Part shown: one piece after another, positions 1-7,712 of the stretch
Layout of the letters: every line of letters starts with the position of its first letter
Position numbering within the stretch: position 1 is the first letter of the stretch
Position numbers and translations under genes: made by a program
NCBI GenBank assembly: GCA_018240025.1
Contig: JAFEGM010000016.1
Span: forward strand, 1 to 64,000
Direction: 5' to 3'
DNA from: Verrucomicrobiota bacterium
GTDB taxonomy: Bacteria; Verrucomicrobiota; Verrucomicrobiia; Chthoniobacterales; SZAS-18
DNA: 64,000 bases
The notes under the pieces: generated by a model
The model's database searches: none
Seen by the model: the letters and a program-made list of their open reading frames with translations, nothing else
What the model was told of the DNA's origin: nothing

Positions 1-180
1 GCGGCTATGGGATGACTGTGAAAACGAAACGAGTTTCAAAAAATGGTTCACGGGCGCAGGTCGCGGTCTTGATGGACCCTGTTGCGGGGAAGGTCAGTGG
101 AACCCTGATATCTACCGGCCCCATGGGCGCGCTCCGGGTGGCCCGAACACCCGAACACCCTTTTCCCGCGGAGTCTGGCC

Positions 181-358
181 GTGACGGCGTGACACCATAT
201 TTCGTCAGAGTCCAGCATGCGCAGCACGCCAGATCCCCCTCTCTTTTCCTTCCTCTCGCGCAAAGGGGTAAAATATGGTGTCACGGCGTCACACCGGGTG
301 TTTTTACTCTGTTGGAAGCGTGACACCATGGGTGAAAAGTAGGGTGTCACGGCGTCAC
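181..358. repeat. iteron-like inverted repeats next to the helicase gene
   Basis: The unit GTGAC(G/C)(C/G)CGTGACACC occurs on the plus strand at 181-196 (followed by ATATTT), on the minus strand at 271-292 (same ATATTT flank) and on the minus strand at 341-358. A shortened plus-strand copy, GCGTGACACCAT, is at 318-329. Each full unit is itself a direct repeat of GTGAC. The last copy overlaps the stop codon of the helicase gene. Such arrays beside a primase/helicase module are typical of replication origins or of operators for a replication protein. Which of these applies cannot be told from the sequence. Nothing else in bases 1-354 is convincingly coding. Confidence 0.7.
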
Positions 359-1695
359 GGTTTGATGCTCCAGATGCGCTCCGAGTTCGTGCGCTTCTGC
401 TCGAAGCGTTTCGGGTGGGACCTTCGGAGCCGTCCGAGATAGGTCCCGCACGCGTTGTCCCAGCTGAGCAGCTTGCGCGCTTCGGGGCCGATGCTGGCGA
501 CTGGACTGCCGGTGAGCAGGCGTTCGAGTTCGAGCGCGGTTCCCTCCCATTCGTCCGCTGCAGGTCCGGCGAATAGTGCGGCATCGATCAGGGCGAGCAG
601 CCGGCGTTCCGGGGCAATGTCGGCTAGGGCCTCGGCCAGCTCGGGGTGGTGGAAATGGCGCACGCCAAACCGAGGCGAGGCAAGGGCGGCGGGGATCTCG
701 CTCGCGGCGAGGTAGTGCAGGAACGCCGGCATCTCCTCCCGCAGGGCGCGGCCGAATGCTGCCCGACGCTCCGGGGTGTCGGTGGGCATCGGCATTTCGG
801 CCCGCTGGGCGCGCAGCAGGATCAACTTGTCGTGTATGTCCTCGTTCAGCGGAGGCAGCACGCCTAGGGCCTCGGGTTCGTCATTGAGCGTGACCACGAC
901 TCGCCACAGCGGACGGAGCGATAGCGCGGTCTGGTACTTCGCCTCGCAGCGCACGCTCTCCGAAACGGTGAACTGTTTCAGCGTCGCGGCGAACTGGGCG
1001 CGGACCCGCCCGTCGCGCGAGGCAGCTTCGTCGTCGATCAACTGGGCCTCAGCCTGAAACAGCTCGGCGTTGAAAGAACATTCCCCGCTCATGTAGCGAT
1101 AGGGGCGCGCGGAGCGTCCGCCCAGGGCCCAAGTGATGAGCGTTGCGAGCAGGGTTTTCCCCGAGTTCACGGGGCCGGCTACGGCCAGGGCCTGCCCGGG
1201 CTGGCGGATGCCTGATCGCACGCACTCGGCGCCGATCTTGAGCCAGGCGCAGAACGTGTCCCGCTGCATGGTCCCGATGTCATCCTCCCGCGGAAACAGC
1301 CCGGCGAGAACCTGATAGATCAGCGGGAACTTGCCGGGCTGCGGGTCGATGATGTGCGGCGAGTCTGTCACCAGCACCCGCTGGCCGTCGTCGGCGTGCG
1401 TCAGGCCGGCCCGGTGCCCGGCGAGCGGGCCCGCGTAGGCGACATGGCGCGAACGGACAAGCCACGAGACGCACAGGTCTAGATCGCTCACCGACTGCTC
1501 GCCGTGAGCTTTCGCGGCCACTCCTGCAATCTTGAGCTCTCGCTTGATCCCAGCTTCGGTGAAGCGCAGCCAGGTCCCATCCTCTGCCTGCCGCAGGAAC
1601 TCCTTGCGGCTCGCGTCGTAGTAGATGGGAGGGAGACCGTCCCAGGGGTTTGCCGGCGGCGGTTCGGCGAGGTCGTAGGTAGCAAGGGAGGTCAT
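355..1695 (-). CDS. SF3-type/virulence-like helicase of the integrated element
   Basis: The 446-residue protein has a P loop at residues 174-181 (GPVNSGKT) and a Walker B stretch at 219-223 (LIDDE), as in superfamily 3 style helicases of satellite phages and integrative elements. The region before residue 130 is probably an accessory or origin-binding part, but no known motif is visible there. The start is the ATG that overlaps the stop of the primase-like gene by 4 bases (ATGA), so the two are translationally coupled. A much longer open frame continues upstream, but it runs through the primase gene in another frame and was discarded. The stop codon lies inside the last iteron-like repeat. 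The protein most likely unwinds the element's origin. Exact family is uncertain. Confidence 0.8.
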   Translation of the reverse strand: MTSLATYDLAEPPPANPWDGLPPIYYDASRKEFLRQAEDGTWLRFTEAGIKRELKIAGVAAKAHGEQSVSDLDLCVSWLVRSRHVAYAGPLAGHRAGLTHADDGQRVLVTDSPHIIDPQPGKFPLIYQVLAGLFPREDDIGTMQRDTFCAWLKIGAECVRSGIRQPGQALAVAGPVNSGKTLLATLITWALGGRSARPYRYMSGECSFNAELFQAEAQLIDDEAASRDGRVRAQFAATLKQFTVSESVRCEAKYQTALSLRPLWRVVVTLNDEPEALGVLPPLNEDIHDKLILLRAQRAEMPMPTDTPERRAAFGRALREEMPAFLHYLAASEIPAALASPRFGVRHFHHPELAEALADIAPERRLLALIDAALFAGPAADEWEGTALELERLLTGSPVASIGPEARKLLSWDNACGTYLGRLRRSHPKRFEQKRTNSERIWSIKP

Positions 1696-2693
1696 GTGGT
1701 GAGGAAGAGAAGGCGAGCGGCCCGGCCGGTTTTCTCGTGAATGCACCCGGGCAGGCGCAGGGGTGACCACGCGCAGCGGTCGAGTAGGCCGGCATCGATG
1801 CGCAGGGCCTCGGCCCGGGCGCGCAGGCCGGAGAGCACCTCCTCGGCGGGCCGGTCGAACCAGCCGTGCAGAGACTTGCCGCCGGTGTCGATGACGGCGC
1901 GCAGGCGCAGGCCGACACGCTCGAGGAAATGGAAGAGCGCGGCGCTGGCGCATTTGTTCGCCTCGCGGTCGGCGTCTGTCTGCGGCTTGTGTCCGATCAG
2001 TTCGTCGGACTCCACGACCACGAACGGCGAGCGTGCGACCGAGGCGCGGCCCCGCGAGATGGATCCGGCGAGGAAGCTGCCCGCGGCTAGGCGATTGCCC
2101 GGGCGCGTCCAGCAGGCGCGCCATGCGTCCCGCGGGCGGAAGCGAGCGGCGTGTTCCTCGCGGCCGGAGTCGGTGGGATCTCCGATCCAGAGCACATCCT
2201 CCGGCCCGAACAGCGCGCCCAGCAGGAGGTGCCAATCGTGCGCCGCGGCCTCGGGGCGCGGGTTGGATCGCTCCCATAGTTCGCACTCGATGTCTCCGAG
2301 GCTGGCGCCCTGCGCGTGGTCCGCCAGCAGGCGCGCGAGGTCTACGCGGCGGGCGGCCGGTGGCGCAGGCTTGCGCGGGCCGGTGGGGGCGGCTAGGCGC
2401 GGCCGCGGGGCCGATGTGGGCCCCAGCTCGCGGGCGAGCTCTCGCACGGCGTCGGCGTTGGAGATGCCGCGACCGTGGGCAAGGAGCGCGATGGAATCGA
2501 GCCGCAGGCCGGTGGCCCGATCCACGAACAACTCCTCTCCGCTCGATCCGCGCCAAAGCTCGCACGACGGGTGTTCGTCGGGCCGAAACGGAGAGGAGAA
2601 TTTCACGCCCGGGCGGTCGGGCAGATCGATGCGCAGGAGCCGCGCGACGGAGCGCAAATCGAACCGACTCTTGATGTCGGAAATGAGGTTCAC
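1692..2693 (-). CDS. primase-like protein of the integrated element
   Basis: The 333-residue protein begins with a stretch (residues 1-90) that resembles the CHC2-like N-terminal domain of DnaG-type primases: an RxDLRSVARLL helix, then FRPDEHPSC, then LDSIALLAHGRG. The usual zinc cysteines are mostly missing; only one Cys is visible in this part. The middle contains WIGDPTDSGREEH and a later VVESDELIGHK stretch that could be a Toprim-like metal site, followed by a C-terminal DTGGKSLHGWFDR motif common in phage-type primases. It starts with GTG overlapping the previous stop by 4 bases (GTGA) and ends overlapping the helicase start by 4 bases. Primer synthesis for element replication is the likely role. 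Confidence 0.65.
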   Translation of the reverse strand: MNLISDIKSRFDLRSVARLLRIDLPDRPGVKFSSPFRPDEHPSCELWRGSSGEELFVDRATGLRLDSIALLAHGRGISNADAVRELARELGPTSAPRPRLAAPTGPRKPAPPAARRVDLARLLADHAQGASLGDIECELWERSNPRPEAAAHDWHLLLGALFGPEDVLWIGDPTDSGREEHAARFRPRDAWRACWTRPGNRLAAGSFLAGSISRGRASVARSPFVVVESDELIGHKPQTDADREANKCASAALFHFLERVGLRLRAVIDTGGKSLHGWFDRPAEEVLSGLRARAEALRIDAGLLDRCAWSPLRLPGCIHEKTGRAARLLFLTT

Positions 2694-2950
2694 GACAGGA
2701 CGCCCTCCACGGTTCGGGAGCCGAGGTGGCGGCCGGTGTCGGCGTCGCGCAGGATTACTTCAAGGGGCCCGTGAGCAGCGGCGAGGCCGATGGCGACCCG
2801 CTCGGCCCACAGGGCGAACGCCAGCCCCTCGGCGGCGGTGGTTCTCGCCGGGTCGGCGCGCAGCGAGATTTCGACTTCGAGCCCGGCGCGACTCCGGCGC
2901 GGGCGAGCGACGGCGGACAGGTTCGCCGTTCGGTGTTTGATTGGAGCCAT
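2690..2950 (-). CDS. small hypothetical protein in the element's replication operon
   Basis: An 86-residue protein of unknown family. It is basic at the N terminus (HRTAN...RPRRSRAG) and has an alternating, beta-like central part. No cysteine, membrane segment or known motif is seen. The frame is supported mainly by the 4-base overlap (GTGA) of its stop with the primase start and by its tight place in the operon. The ATG at 2950 is preferred because it gives a compact protein, but no clear ribosome-binding site is present, and a start farther upstream at 3025 is also open. Confidence 0.5.
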   Translation of the reverse strand: MAPIKHRTANLSAVARPRRSRAGLEVEISLRADPARTTAAEGLAFALWAERVAIGLAAAHGPLEVILRDADTGRHLGSRTVEGVLS

Positions 2951-3048
2951 GGCGGAGTTGCCCGGCCCGCGCGGTGTGCTACTCTCCCTTCGTCGTCGGG
3001 AAACGATTTTGGGAGCCGGCCTCACGTCGCGAGCGTGCGGGCCGGTTT

Positions 3049-3342
3049 TCAGTTTTCCTGCGAGCGGATGTAGGCCAGCAGGCTTTCAAGGTGGATCAGG
3101 CGCACGCCCTTGGCGCAGCCAGGCGAGCGGAGGCAGTGAGACTTTACCGGCGGCCGGTGGTCATTGTGCGGCCCCGGCAGAATCAGCTGATTGAGCTTCG
3201 CCCGGGAAAGCCCGGTCCAGCGGCAGTACTGGGCCGGTGGTCCGCCCTTCCTTGTGGGCGGCGGGAGGCGGATGAACTCGGGGCGGGACTGGCCGGCAGG
3301 CGCGGCGGGAACTGTGGTCGTTGGGTCGGAACTCGCGTTCAT
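3049..3342 (-). CDS. excisionase-like helix-turn-helix protein
   Basis: The 97-residue protein has an AlpA/excisionase-like pattern: a proline-rich N terminus, then AQYCRWTGLSRAKLNQLI, which looks like a winged helix-turn-helix, then VKSHCLRSPGCAKGVRLIHLESLLAYI, the typical wing plus final helix that ends such proteins. It lies directly downstream of the integrase gene, 46 bases away, which is the common place of xis. It probably directs integrase towards excision and may control the replication operon that follows. The three cysteines are unusual but their spacing fits no known zinc site. Confidence 0.6.
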   Translation of the reverse strand: MNASSDPTTTVPAAPAGQSRPEFIRLPPPTRKGGPPAQYCRWTGLSRAKLNQLILPGPHNDHRPPVKSHCLRSPGCAKGVRLIHLESLLAYIRSQEN

Positions 3343-3388
3343 CGACCCCCTGAGATATATGGGCTTCGCGTGTCAAAGAAATTTCTGA

Positions 3389-4555
3389 CTATTTCTTTGT
3401 GTCGATTCCGGGCAGCTTCGCGACGGCCTGACGTAGGGTTTCCGCTTCCAGATGCGTGTACCGGTCGTTCATGGCGTCCGACTGGTGGCCAGTGAGCTTG
3501 CGCCGCACTTCCTGCGAGACTCCCGCGTTTGCCAAACGGGAGTTGAAGGTGTGGCGGAGCGAGTGAAACCCGAGCGCGCGCACCGTGCGGCCTTTGTCGC
3601 CCGCGGCCTCGCGCAGGATCGGGTTGGCGATCTTCGCGGCGTCCATGAGCCCGCCGAAGGTCTTGGATAGGCCATGCTCTCCGCCGGCGCCCTTGGCGGC
3701 GAGCTTCGGCATCAGCGGCGCGGCGTCGGAATCTGCGGAGGGGAGGGATTGCAGATGCTCTGCCAGCTCTGCGGCAATCGGCACGTCGAGCGCGGCTTGG
3801 CCCTTCACTGCCGGCAGCTTGAGCGTGCCGGCGGCGAGGTCGATCTGGCCCCAGCGCAGGCGGGCGAGGCTCGATAGGCGGCCTCCGACGAAGTAGCCGA
3901 GACGAACGAGTGTCCCCCATTCGCCGTTGCGGTAGGAGTCTGCCACGCGCAGCAGCGCGGAAAGCTGCTCGGGGGTGAAGGTATGCTTGGCCACCCGCTG
4001 CTCGGGGATCGCTTCGAGCGCGGCCACGTTGCCATTCACCAACCCTTGGCGGCGAGCGGCGTTGAGTGCCGCACCGATGGCCTTGATCGCGACGCGGACC
4101 GTTCCCACGGATTTCCCCTGCCGCAGTTCGGCCGTGCGGAATGACTCGACGTCATCGACGCGCAGCGCGGCCAGGTTGATGTTCGCCCGCGGCCCTAGGT
4201 GGGCGAGGAAGTCGCGGCAGACTTGCCGATACCGGGCGGCGGTCGCGCCCGCCTTGGCCTTCTCCTTGCCTTCGAGCCACACCTTGAACCAGCTGGTGAC
4301 CGTCTCGAATTCGAGCGGCCGGCCCGTGGCGTACTCGACCATTTCGGAAATGACGCTGCGCGCGCTTTCCTCGATCAGGCGGCCGGCGCGGGCCTTCTCC
4401 GCCGCGCGCTCCCAGTCGGTCGCCATGCGCAAGGCCTTCGCCCGATTGCCTCCCGTCGCCGGGATCTTCGTTGAGCGTTTCTCTCGGCTCCCATCGGCCC
4501 CTCGGAAGGCAGCGAACCAAAACGGAGAGCGGGGTTGAGAGAAGATGCTGGCCAT
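3389..4555 (-). CDS. tyrosine recombinase/integrase
   Basis: A 388-residue phage-type integrase. The catalytic set is complete: Arg226 (in GGRLSSLARL), Lys251, His331-x-x-Arg334 (HSLRHTF), His357 (LTGHQ) and Tyr366 (DRYTH). Residues 84-180 form the SAM-like core-binding domain, and the N-terminal 80 residues probably bind arm sites. The ATG at 4555 was chosen because the frame upstream of it runs through the tRNA fragment. The gene points away from the attachment site at 4651-4678, and short repeats just before the start look like arm-type sites. It integrates and, with the excisionase, excises the element. Confidence 0.93.
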   Translation of the reverse strand: MASIFSQPRSPFWFAAFRGADGSREKRSTKIPATGGNRAKALRMATDWERAAEKARAGRLIEESARSVISEMVEYATGRPLEFETVTSWFKVWLEGKEKAKAGATAARYRQVCRDFLAHLGPRANINLAALRVDDVESFRTAELRQGKSVGTVRVAIKAIGAALNAARRQGLVNGNVAALEAIPEQRVAKHTFTPEQLSALLRVADSYRNGEWGTLVRLGYFVGGRLSSLARLRWGQIDLAAGTLKLPAVKGQAALDVPIAAELAEHLQSLPSADSDAAPLMPKLAAKGAGGEHGLSKTFGGLMDAAKIANPILREAAGDKGRTVRALGFHSLRHTFNSRLANAGVSQEVRRKLTGHQSDAMNDRYTHLEAETLRQAVAKLPGIDTKK

Positions 4556-4556
4556 G

Positions 4557-4601
4557 TAGGAACAAAAGTAGGAACAGCCAGCGGTGTCAAATGTGTTCCT
4601 A
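4557..4601. repeat. TAGGAACA repeats, likely integrase arm sites
   Basis: The octamer TAGGAACA occurs as a direct repeat at 4557-4564 and 4569-4576, with an inverted copy (TGTTCCTA) at 4594-4601. All three lie between the integrase start codon and the tRNA attachment site. They fit arm-type integrase or Xis sites and could also let integrase repress its own promoter. The role is inferred from position only. Confidence 0.5.
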
Positions 4602-4650
4602 GGTATCCATTTTACAGAGGCAACCGCTCGATCCTTCTGGGGCGGAAAGT

Positions 4651-4678
4651 GTCGGGGGTTCGATTCCCTCCCTAGCCA
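4651..4678 (+). other. attachment site: 3' end of a tRNA gene
   Basis: The stretch ends with a T arm (stem GGGGG, loop TTCGATT, stem CCCTC with one G-T pair), then CCTAGCC as the 3' acceptor strand and A as discriminator, without an encoded CCA. The bases to the left do not fold into a matching anticodon arm, so only the 3' part of a tRNA is present. That is the expected junction left by integration into a tRNA gene. Resemblance to elongator tRNA-Met is possible but not firm. The chromosome resumes at about 4679. Confidence 0.75.
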
Positions 4679-4757
4679 TTTTCTCTCAGGGTCGGAGAAT
4701 AAGGCAAAGAGCGGGCGAATCGCCGTTTCCGACTGATCGTCCGTCAAAACCGCCCAC

Positions 4758-4793
4758 GAAAAAGCCCGCCGCAGATCGCTCCGGGGCGGGCCT
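4758..4793 (-). terminator. rho-independent terminator after the DUF3016 gene
   Basis: Read on the minus strand, GGCCCGCC pairs with GGCGGGC across a 14-base loop and is followed by a run of five T. It lies 17 bases past the stop of the DUF3016 gene. Confidence 0.75.
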
Positions 4794-4809
4794 TAAGAAA
4801 CTGTGCAAC

Positions 4810-5301
4810 TCACCGCAAATTCTGCCGCAGCCACTGTTGCAGGGCGAACTTGACCGTCGGCATGGCGCCGAGGAACTCGGGGCGCTCGCCGGCTTCGCCG
4901 GAACGCTGGACGAGCCGCTCGCGACCGCGGGTGACCTGGCCACGGGCATCGCGCAGCTCCCAGTTGAACTCGACCCGGGCGGGATAGGCCTGCGACACGA
5001 CTCGGAGTTCGCGCCGCGGGTTGAAGGAGATGTGGCCGGCGTCGTCGATCTCCGTGATGAAGATCTTCAGGCTGGTGCCGGGCGGAAGGAAGCGCTGAGC
5101 CTCCTGCTGCACGAAGCGGCGGAGGTCGGGCAACAGCACGTCGCGGCTCATCTCGCGGGAGGTGCCGCTTTGCTGCACGTCGACGAATCGGTCGGGTCGG
5201 ACGAACTCGACCGTGATGGGGTTGGAGGCCGGCGCGGGTCCGGCGGAGAGGCTGGTCGCAAGGCCGAGGGCGGCGACCACGAAGGCGGGCACGGACTTCA
5301 T
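4810..5301 (-). CDS. secreted DUF3016-family protein
   Basis: A 163-residue protein with a signal peptide (residues 1-25, ending near ASN). The mature part begins VEFVRPDRFVDV and later shows the conserved DVLLPDLRRFVQ, KIFITEIDDAGH and RVEFNWELRDARG blocks that mark DUF3016. The family is periplasmic and its function is unknown. The gene stands alone on the minus strand with its own terminator. It is the first chromosomal gene after the integrated element. Confidence 0.85.
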   Translation of the reverse strand: MKSVPAFVVAALGLATSLSAGPAPASNPITVEFVRPDRFVDVQQSGTSREMSRDVLLPDLRRFVQQEAQRFLPPGTSLKIFITEIDDAGHISFNPRRELRVVSQAYPARVEFNWELRDARGQVTRGRERLVQRSGEAGERPEFLGAMPTVKFALQQWLRQNLR

Positions 5302-5481
5302 GATTCTGTACAGACCATCCGCGGGTGACGGCGCTCAATCCTGGGGTCAGCGCGTGTTTGCAGCAGCATCCGCCGCGCGTCTGCCATCGCCCTGAAGCGG
5401 CCAGATCGCGATTCTTTCACTTCCGCTGACGGTCCTGGCATGGCGGAAGAGGGGAATTCCGTGTTAGCGTCAGCCCTCCTC

Positions 5482-7611
5482 ATGGAAGCCATGTCCTCGA
5501 CGCCCCCGGCCGCCACGCCCGATTTCACGCACCACGATTTCTACCTGAATCGGGAGCTGAGCTGGCTGGAGTTCAATGCGCGTGTCCTGGGCGAGGCGGC
5601 AGATCCTTCGCAGCCGCTGCTCGAACGAGTGCGCTTTCTGAGCATTTTCGGCTCCAATCTGGACGAGTTCTTCGAGATTCGGATCGCGGGGGTGAAGCAG
5701 CAGATCGAAAGCAAGTCGGGCCACGTGGGGCCCGACCACCTCACGGCCGGCGAGATCTTCGAAGCGGCCCAGCGGCGTGCGCACGAACTGGTCAATGAGG
5801 CCTACCGCGTCTGGAACCAGGACCTGGTCCCGGCCCTGGCGAAGGAAGGCGTGCGCTTCCACAAGGTGGCCGATCTGCCGCCGGAGGTCATCGCCTGGAC
5901 CGAGCGTTACTTCCGCGACGAGATCTTTCCCACGCTCACGCCGCTGGCGATCGACCCGAGCCATCCGTTTCCGCAGCTGGCCAACAAAAGCCACAACCTG
6001 ATCGTCTCGCTGCAGCGGCCGGAGGACGGCCCGGCCTACGCGATCGTGCAGATCCCGAAGCTCTTCCCACGGCTGCAGCGCCTGCCGGCCGAACTCGAGC
6101 CGCTGGTGGGCAGCGGCCGGCATTACATCTTCCTGCAGGGGATCATCCGTCAGCACCTCAGCCTGCTCTTCGCCGGACTCGTGGTGAAGGAATCGCACGC
6201 CTTCCGCATGACCCGGAACAGCGACCTCTACATCGATGAGGAGGAGGCGGAGAACCTGCTGGAGACGATCGAGGACGAGCTGCGGCAGCGGAGCAAGGGC
6301 AACGCGGTGCGCCTGGAGGTGGCGGACACGGCGCCCGATGACATCGTCAAGTTCCTGCTCGACAACTTCGGCCTCACGGCGGCGGATTTCTATCGGCTGC
6401 CGGGGCCGATCAATTTTCTGCACCTCGAGCCGCTCTATGGCTCGAGCGACTTCCCGCGGCTGAAGGATAAGCCGTTCCAGGCTGCGGTGGCCCGGGCACT
6501 GGCGGGCGGAGCGGACATCTTCGAAGTGCTGCGCCGACAGGATGTGCTCCTGCATCATCCGTACGAGGGCTTCAGCAGCGTGGTCGATTTCGTCGAGCGC
6601 GCCTCGAACGATCCGAACGTCCTCGCGCTCAAGCTCACGCTCTATCGGACCAATGTCGGCTCACCCATCGTCCGTGCGCTCATCCGCGCGGCCGAGGAGC
6701 ATCACAAGCAAGTGACGGTGCTGGTGGAGCTGAAGGCGCGCTTCGACGAGGAGAACAACATCCGCTGGGCCCGCGCGCTGGCCGATGCCGGCGTGCACGT
6801 GGTTTACGGCCTGGTGGGGCTGAAAACCCACTGCAAGATGATGATGGTGGTGCGGCGCGATGACGATCGCGTGCGCATCTACGCCCACCTTGGCACGGGC
6901 AACTACAACAACTCGACGGCGCGTTTTTACACCGACCTCGGGCTGCTCACGACCAATCCCGAGATCACCAACGAGGTCGCGGCGGTGTTCAACAACCTCA
7001 CGGGCCTCTCGGAGTTCCACGGCGGGAAGAAGCTCATCCTGGCGCCTTTCGAGATGCGCGAGCGTTTCCTCGCTCTCATCAAGCGCGAGCAGGAACTCGG
7101 GTCGAAGGGACGCATCATCGTGAAGCTGAATTCGCTGGTCGAGGAGACGATCATCGCGGCGCTCTACGAAGCGGCCGCGGCGGGTGTGCAGATCGATCTG
7201 ATCATCCGCGGGATCTGCTGCCTGCGCCCCGGCATTCCCGGGGTGAGCGAGAACATCCGCGTGCGCAGCATCGTGGGCCGCTTCCTCGAGCACAGCCGCA
7301 TTTACTGGTTCGGCAACGACGGCGCGCCGCTGGTCTATCTCGGCAGCGCCGACTGGATGGGGCGCAGCTTCGACCGCCGGGTGGAGGTCGTCTTCCCGGT
7401 GGAGGATGCGGCGTTGCGGAGCCGGATTACGGACGAGATTCTGACCACGTTCCTGCGCGACAACGTGAAGGCGCATCTGCTGCGCTGGGACGGTCGCTAC
7501 GAGAAGGTCCAGCGCGCCGAGGGCGAGGAACTGCAGCAGGCTCAATACACCTTCCGCAAGATCGCCCGCGAGCAGACTTCCCGCATCGCCGGGGCCACGC
7601 CGCCGGCGTAG
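5482..7611 (+). CDS. ppk1: polyphosphate kinase 1
   Basis: The protein of about 709 residues is a full-length Ppk1, which reversibly makes polyphosphate from ATP. The N domain starts YLNRELSWLEFNARVL, and the two C-terminal catalytic domains follow. The phosphohistidine motif reads YAHLGTGNYN, and the later IIRGICCLRPGIPG and LGSADWMGRSFDRR blocks complete the active site. Starts are possible at 5440, 5482 and 5491. The two latest give the family's usual 15-20 residues before the first motif, and the stretch GGAAGCC precedes the ATG at 5491. The gene is monocistronic as far as can be seen. No pho-type partner is adjacent. Confidence 0.95.
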   Translation: MEAMSSTPPAATPDFTHHDFYLNRELSWLEFNARVLGEAADPSQPLLERVRFLSIFGSNLDEFFEIRIAGVKQQIESKSGHVGPDHLTAGEIFEAAQRRAHELVNEAYRVWNQDLVPALAKEGVRFHKVADLPPEVIAWTERYFRDEIFPTLTPLAIDPSHPFPQLANKSHNLIVSLQRPEDGPAYAIVQIPKLFPRLQRLPAELEPLVGSGRHYIFLQGIIRQHLSLLFAGLVVKESHAFRMTRNSDLYIDEEEAENLLETIEDELRQRSKGNAVRLEVADTAPDDIVKFLLDNFGLTAADFYRLPGPINFLHLEPLYGSSDFPRLKDKPFQAAVARALAGGADIFEVLRRQDVLLHHPYEGFSSVVDFVERASNDPNVLALKLTLYRTNVGSPIVRALIRAAEEHHKQVTVLVELKARFDEENNIRWARALADAGVHVVYGLVGLKTHCKMMMVVRRDDDRVRIYAHLGTGNYNNSTARFYTDLGLLTTNPEITNEVAAVFNNLTGLSEFHGGKKLILAPFEMRERFLALIKREQELGSKGRIIVKLNSLVEETIIAALYEAAAAGVQIDLIIRGICCLRPGIPGVSENIRVRSIVGRFLEHSRIYWFGNDGAPLVYLGSADWMGRSFDRRVEVVFPVEDAALRSRITDEILTTFLRDNVKAHLLRWDGRYEKVQRAEGEELQQAQYTFRKIAREQTSRIAGATPPA

Positions 7612-7617
7612 TCGGTA

Positions 7618-7676
7618 GAGGGGGAGAAGCGGAGGCTCCCGCGAAGCAGCGAAGGGGGCGAAGGGGCGAAGAAGAA
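7618..7676. repeat. degenerate GCGAAG/GGGCGAAG intergenic repeat
   Basis: Just after the ppk1 stop the sequence becomes purine-rich on the plus strand and repeats GCGAAG four times with different spacers (about 7651-7676). It resembles other degenerate short repeats at gene 3' ends in this window (14818, 29324, 63739). Confidence 0.5.
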
Positions 7677-7712
7677 GAATGAAACTGGTCCTTCGGATCC
7701 GATGAGTCGTCC

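Larger units (their letters stand above)
1..4678. mobile_element. right end of an integrated element in a tRNA 3' end (left end outside window)
   Basis: A compact minus-strand module reads integrase, excisionase-like protein, small unknown protein, primase-like protein and SF3-type helicase, with 1- to 4-base-scale overlaps between the last three. It ends at iteron-like repeats. The integrase gene lies about 100 bases from a stretch that matches the T arm and 3' acceptor strand of a tRNA gene, the usual target of such integrases. The order integrase-excisionase-primase-helicase is known from P4-like satellites and similar integrative elements. The intact tRNA copy and any cargo or capsid genes would lie to the left of base 1. 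No structural phage or conjugation gene is visible, so the element class is undecided. Confidence 0.75.

Noticed and set aside
12-323. A 103-residue plus-strand frame in the left end of the element
   Set aside because: It runs across the iteron-like repeats, has no ribosome-binding site or motif, and its composition differs from its neighbours.
1696-2565. Upstream extension of the helicase frame
   Set aside because: It runs through the primase-like gene in another frame, is Arg/Pro-rich and has no motif. The 4-base overlap start is better.
4600-4678. A complete tRNA gene at the element boundary
   Set aside because: Only the T arm and 3' acceptor strand are present. The bases before them do not form an anticodon arm or a matching 5' acceptor.
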